From: Craterostigma plantagineum
Lineage: Eukaryota; Streptophyta; Magnoliopsida; Lamiales; Linderniaceae
DNA length: 64,000 nt
Direction of reading: 5' to 3'
Assembly: GCA_027422505.1 (NCBI GenBank)
Contig: JAPQWV010000005.1
Coordinates: 8,313,501 to 8,377,500 of the forward strand
Shown: piece by piece, positions 62,981 to 64,000 of the stretch
How positions within the stretch are numbered: position 1 is the stretch's first letter
Layout of the letters: each line of letters opens with the position of its first letter
Notes under the pieces: generated by a model
The model's input: only the letters and a program-made list of their open reading frames with translations
Databases searched by the model: none
Told to the model about the DNA's origin: nothing
Position numbers and translations under genes: made by a program

Positions 62981-63226
62981 CTCACTCCGTTCCAATAGTT
63001 TTTGTACATTTTATAATATCGGGCGTCCCGCTATCTTTTGTACATATCTTATTTTAGCAAAAACTATCACAAACAATCAATATAATAATATTAAATACTC
63101 TTAAAAGATATGTTAAAATATACATTTTTTACCTTTTAATTGTACTATATTATTAAAATATTCAATTTCTTAAAAATCGTGTCATACCAAATGTCCAAAA
63201 AGAAACGAAACAGAGGAAGTAGGGAG
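62981..63226. mobile_element. Stowaway-like MITE (CTCACTCCGTTCC termini)
   Basis: CTCACTCCGTTCC...TTTTTGTACATTTT at the left pairs with GGACATTTGG-type sequence complement and ...AGAGGAAGTAGGGAG at the right. TA dinucleotides flank both sides (62979-62980, 63227-63228). Length is 246 bp and there is no ORF. Ends of the CTCCCTCCGT kind with TA duplication mark Tc1/mariner MITEs. Confidence 0.8.
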
Positions 63227-63228
63227 TA

Positions 63229-64000
63229 TTTATTTATCATCTTGGGTGGTAATGAATAAGTCATACTATCCTCATATCGAACTTCGAAACTACTGTTTTG
63301 TTTGTAGGAACATTTAATTTGCGAGTGTTTTGATGGATTTATTTGATATGAGTAGGAGTTGACGTTTTATTATAGTTGAATGGTGTAGTTTCCTTTTCTT
63401 TTTTCAAAGAATGGTTTTTTTTCCTATTTTGGTTTAATTTTGGATATACCATAAATGCGTCGAGGAAAAACCTTGATCAATTATAAATAGACACGTTGAT
63501 TAAGTAAAAAAAAAACACACCACAAACGAATCTTCTCTTACCAGATAATATCATTTAGCTTTCTGGATGAATAGATTTGATAAAATATTGTTCAGTTATT
63601 TATCAATTCTTTTCTTACTCTTTGTCAAAATAGCTATTTTTGCCTATTGCGTCCTTAGACATCTCTAATGGGCACCTCTATTTTCCACACAAAACCAAAA
63701 ATTTACTCAAATGAACACCCATATACATACCGAAAATGCGTCAATTTCCCTCGTCAATAAACGCATATTTGCATTTTAGGCTACGTTTAGTTCGCAGGAT
63801 AAGAAAAGCATATACAGTTTTTATCTTGAGATAATAATCTTACGTAATCTTATCTAATATGGCCGTTTAGTTTCCACTTTTGATAACATTGCCTCAGATT
63901 ACTATATTGTTTAGTTGACATGATAAAAAAATATTATCTCATATCAAATATATAAATTTACAGATTTAACCTAAAAGTAAAAAAAATACAGAACTCATCA
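63229..64000. other. No gene recognised; possible truncated MITE at window end
   Basis: AT-rich intergenic DNA. From about 63779, GGCTACGTTTAGTTCGCAGGATAAG...AGATAATAATCTTACGTAATC looks like the first half of a transposon of the GGCTCCGTTTGGTT type, cut by the window edge. The phrase ACATCTCTAATGGGCACCTC (63660) resembles another MITE end. Confidence 0.35.

Overview
The window is nuclear DNA of a flowering plant, most likely a eudicot. It has spliced host genes with GT-AG introns (dynamin DRP2, a TLDc protein), a PUB22/23-type U-box pseudogene, Ty1/copia and gag-only LTR elements primed by initiator tRNA-Met (TGGTATCAGAGC), hAT and Stowaway MITEs and a Mutator-like element (MULE). I see no bacterial, viral-particle or CRISPR features. 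Most of the 64 kb is nested transposons; the species cannot be told from the sequence.

Left third (1-25060). This is decayed Sirevirus-type copia material. A C-terminal fragment of an extra gag-like ORF ends in a polypurine tract and an LTR (1-1300). A broken gag-pol follows (2280-7954), then a long 3' non-coding tail. Next come a leader rich in TCGATCG-like repeats, an antisense intron-containing piece of a DRP2 dynamin gene (11076-16680), an 861-aa gag-like ORF plus its frame-shifted 3' part (17003-20544), and a PPT and LTR. A second Sirevirus tail with five PPT-like tracts, two hAT MITEs and an LTR runs to 25060.

Middle (25061-41512). This holds LTR and MITE debris, a U-box E3 ligase pseudogene (29680-32618) split by a 1.8-kb gag-only LTR element, and a three-LTR tandem composite (33223-37468) flanked by one 5-bp target duplication. 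A second copia element (37535-47836) starts here.

Right third (41513-64000). A very young minus-strand element with 2.87-kb LTRs and a 300-bp interior sits inside the RNase H region of that copia. It is followed by a 1.2-kb hAT-like element, a 2.6-kb solo LTR with many TTCGCGAA motifs, and further LTR and leader remnants. Then comes a complete 6.56-kb MULE (55135-61693) with a 9-bp target duplication. It carries two convergent spliced genes: a plant mobile domain (PMD) gene and a MULE transposase fused to a SWIM-like segment and an OTU cysteine protease. Both genes start inside the terminal inverted repeats, and both have hairpin arrays in intron 1. A host TLDc gene (61998-62784) and a Stowaway MITE close the window.

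The strongest candidates for something little described are the mirrored TIR-exon/PMD/OTU MULE, the antisense DRP2 capture beside a gag-like ORF, the unknown domain ending that ORF, and the PFDRG-repeat gag-only elements.
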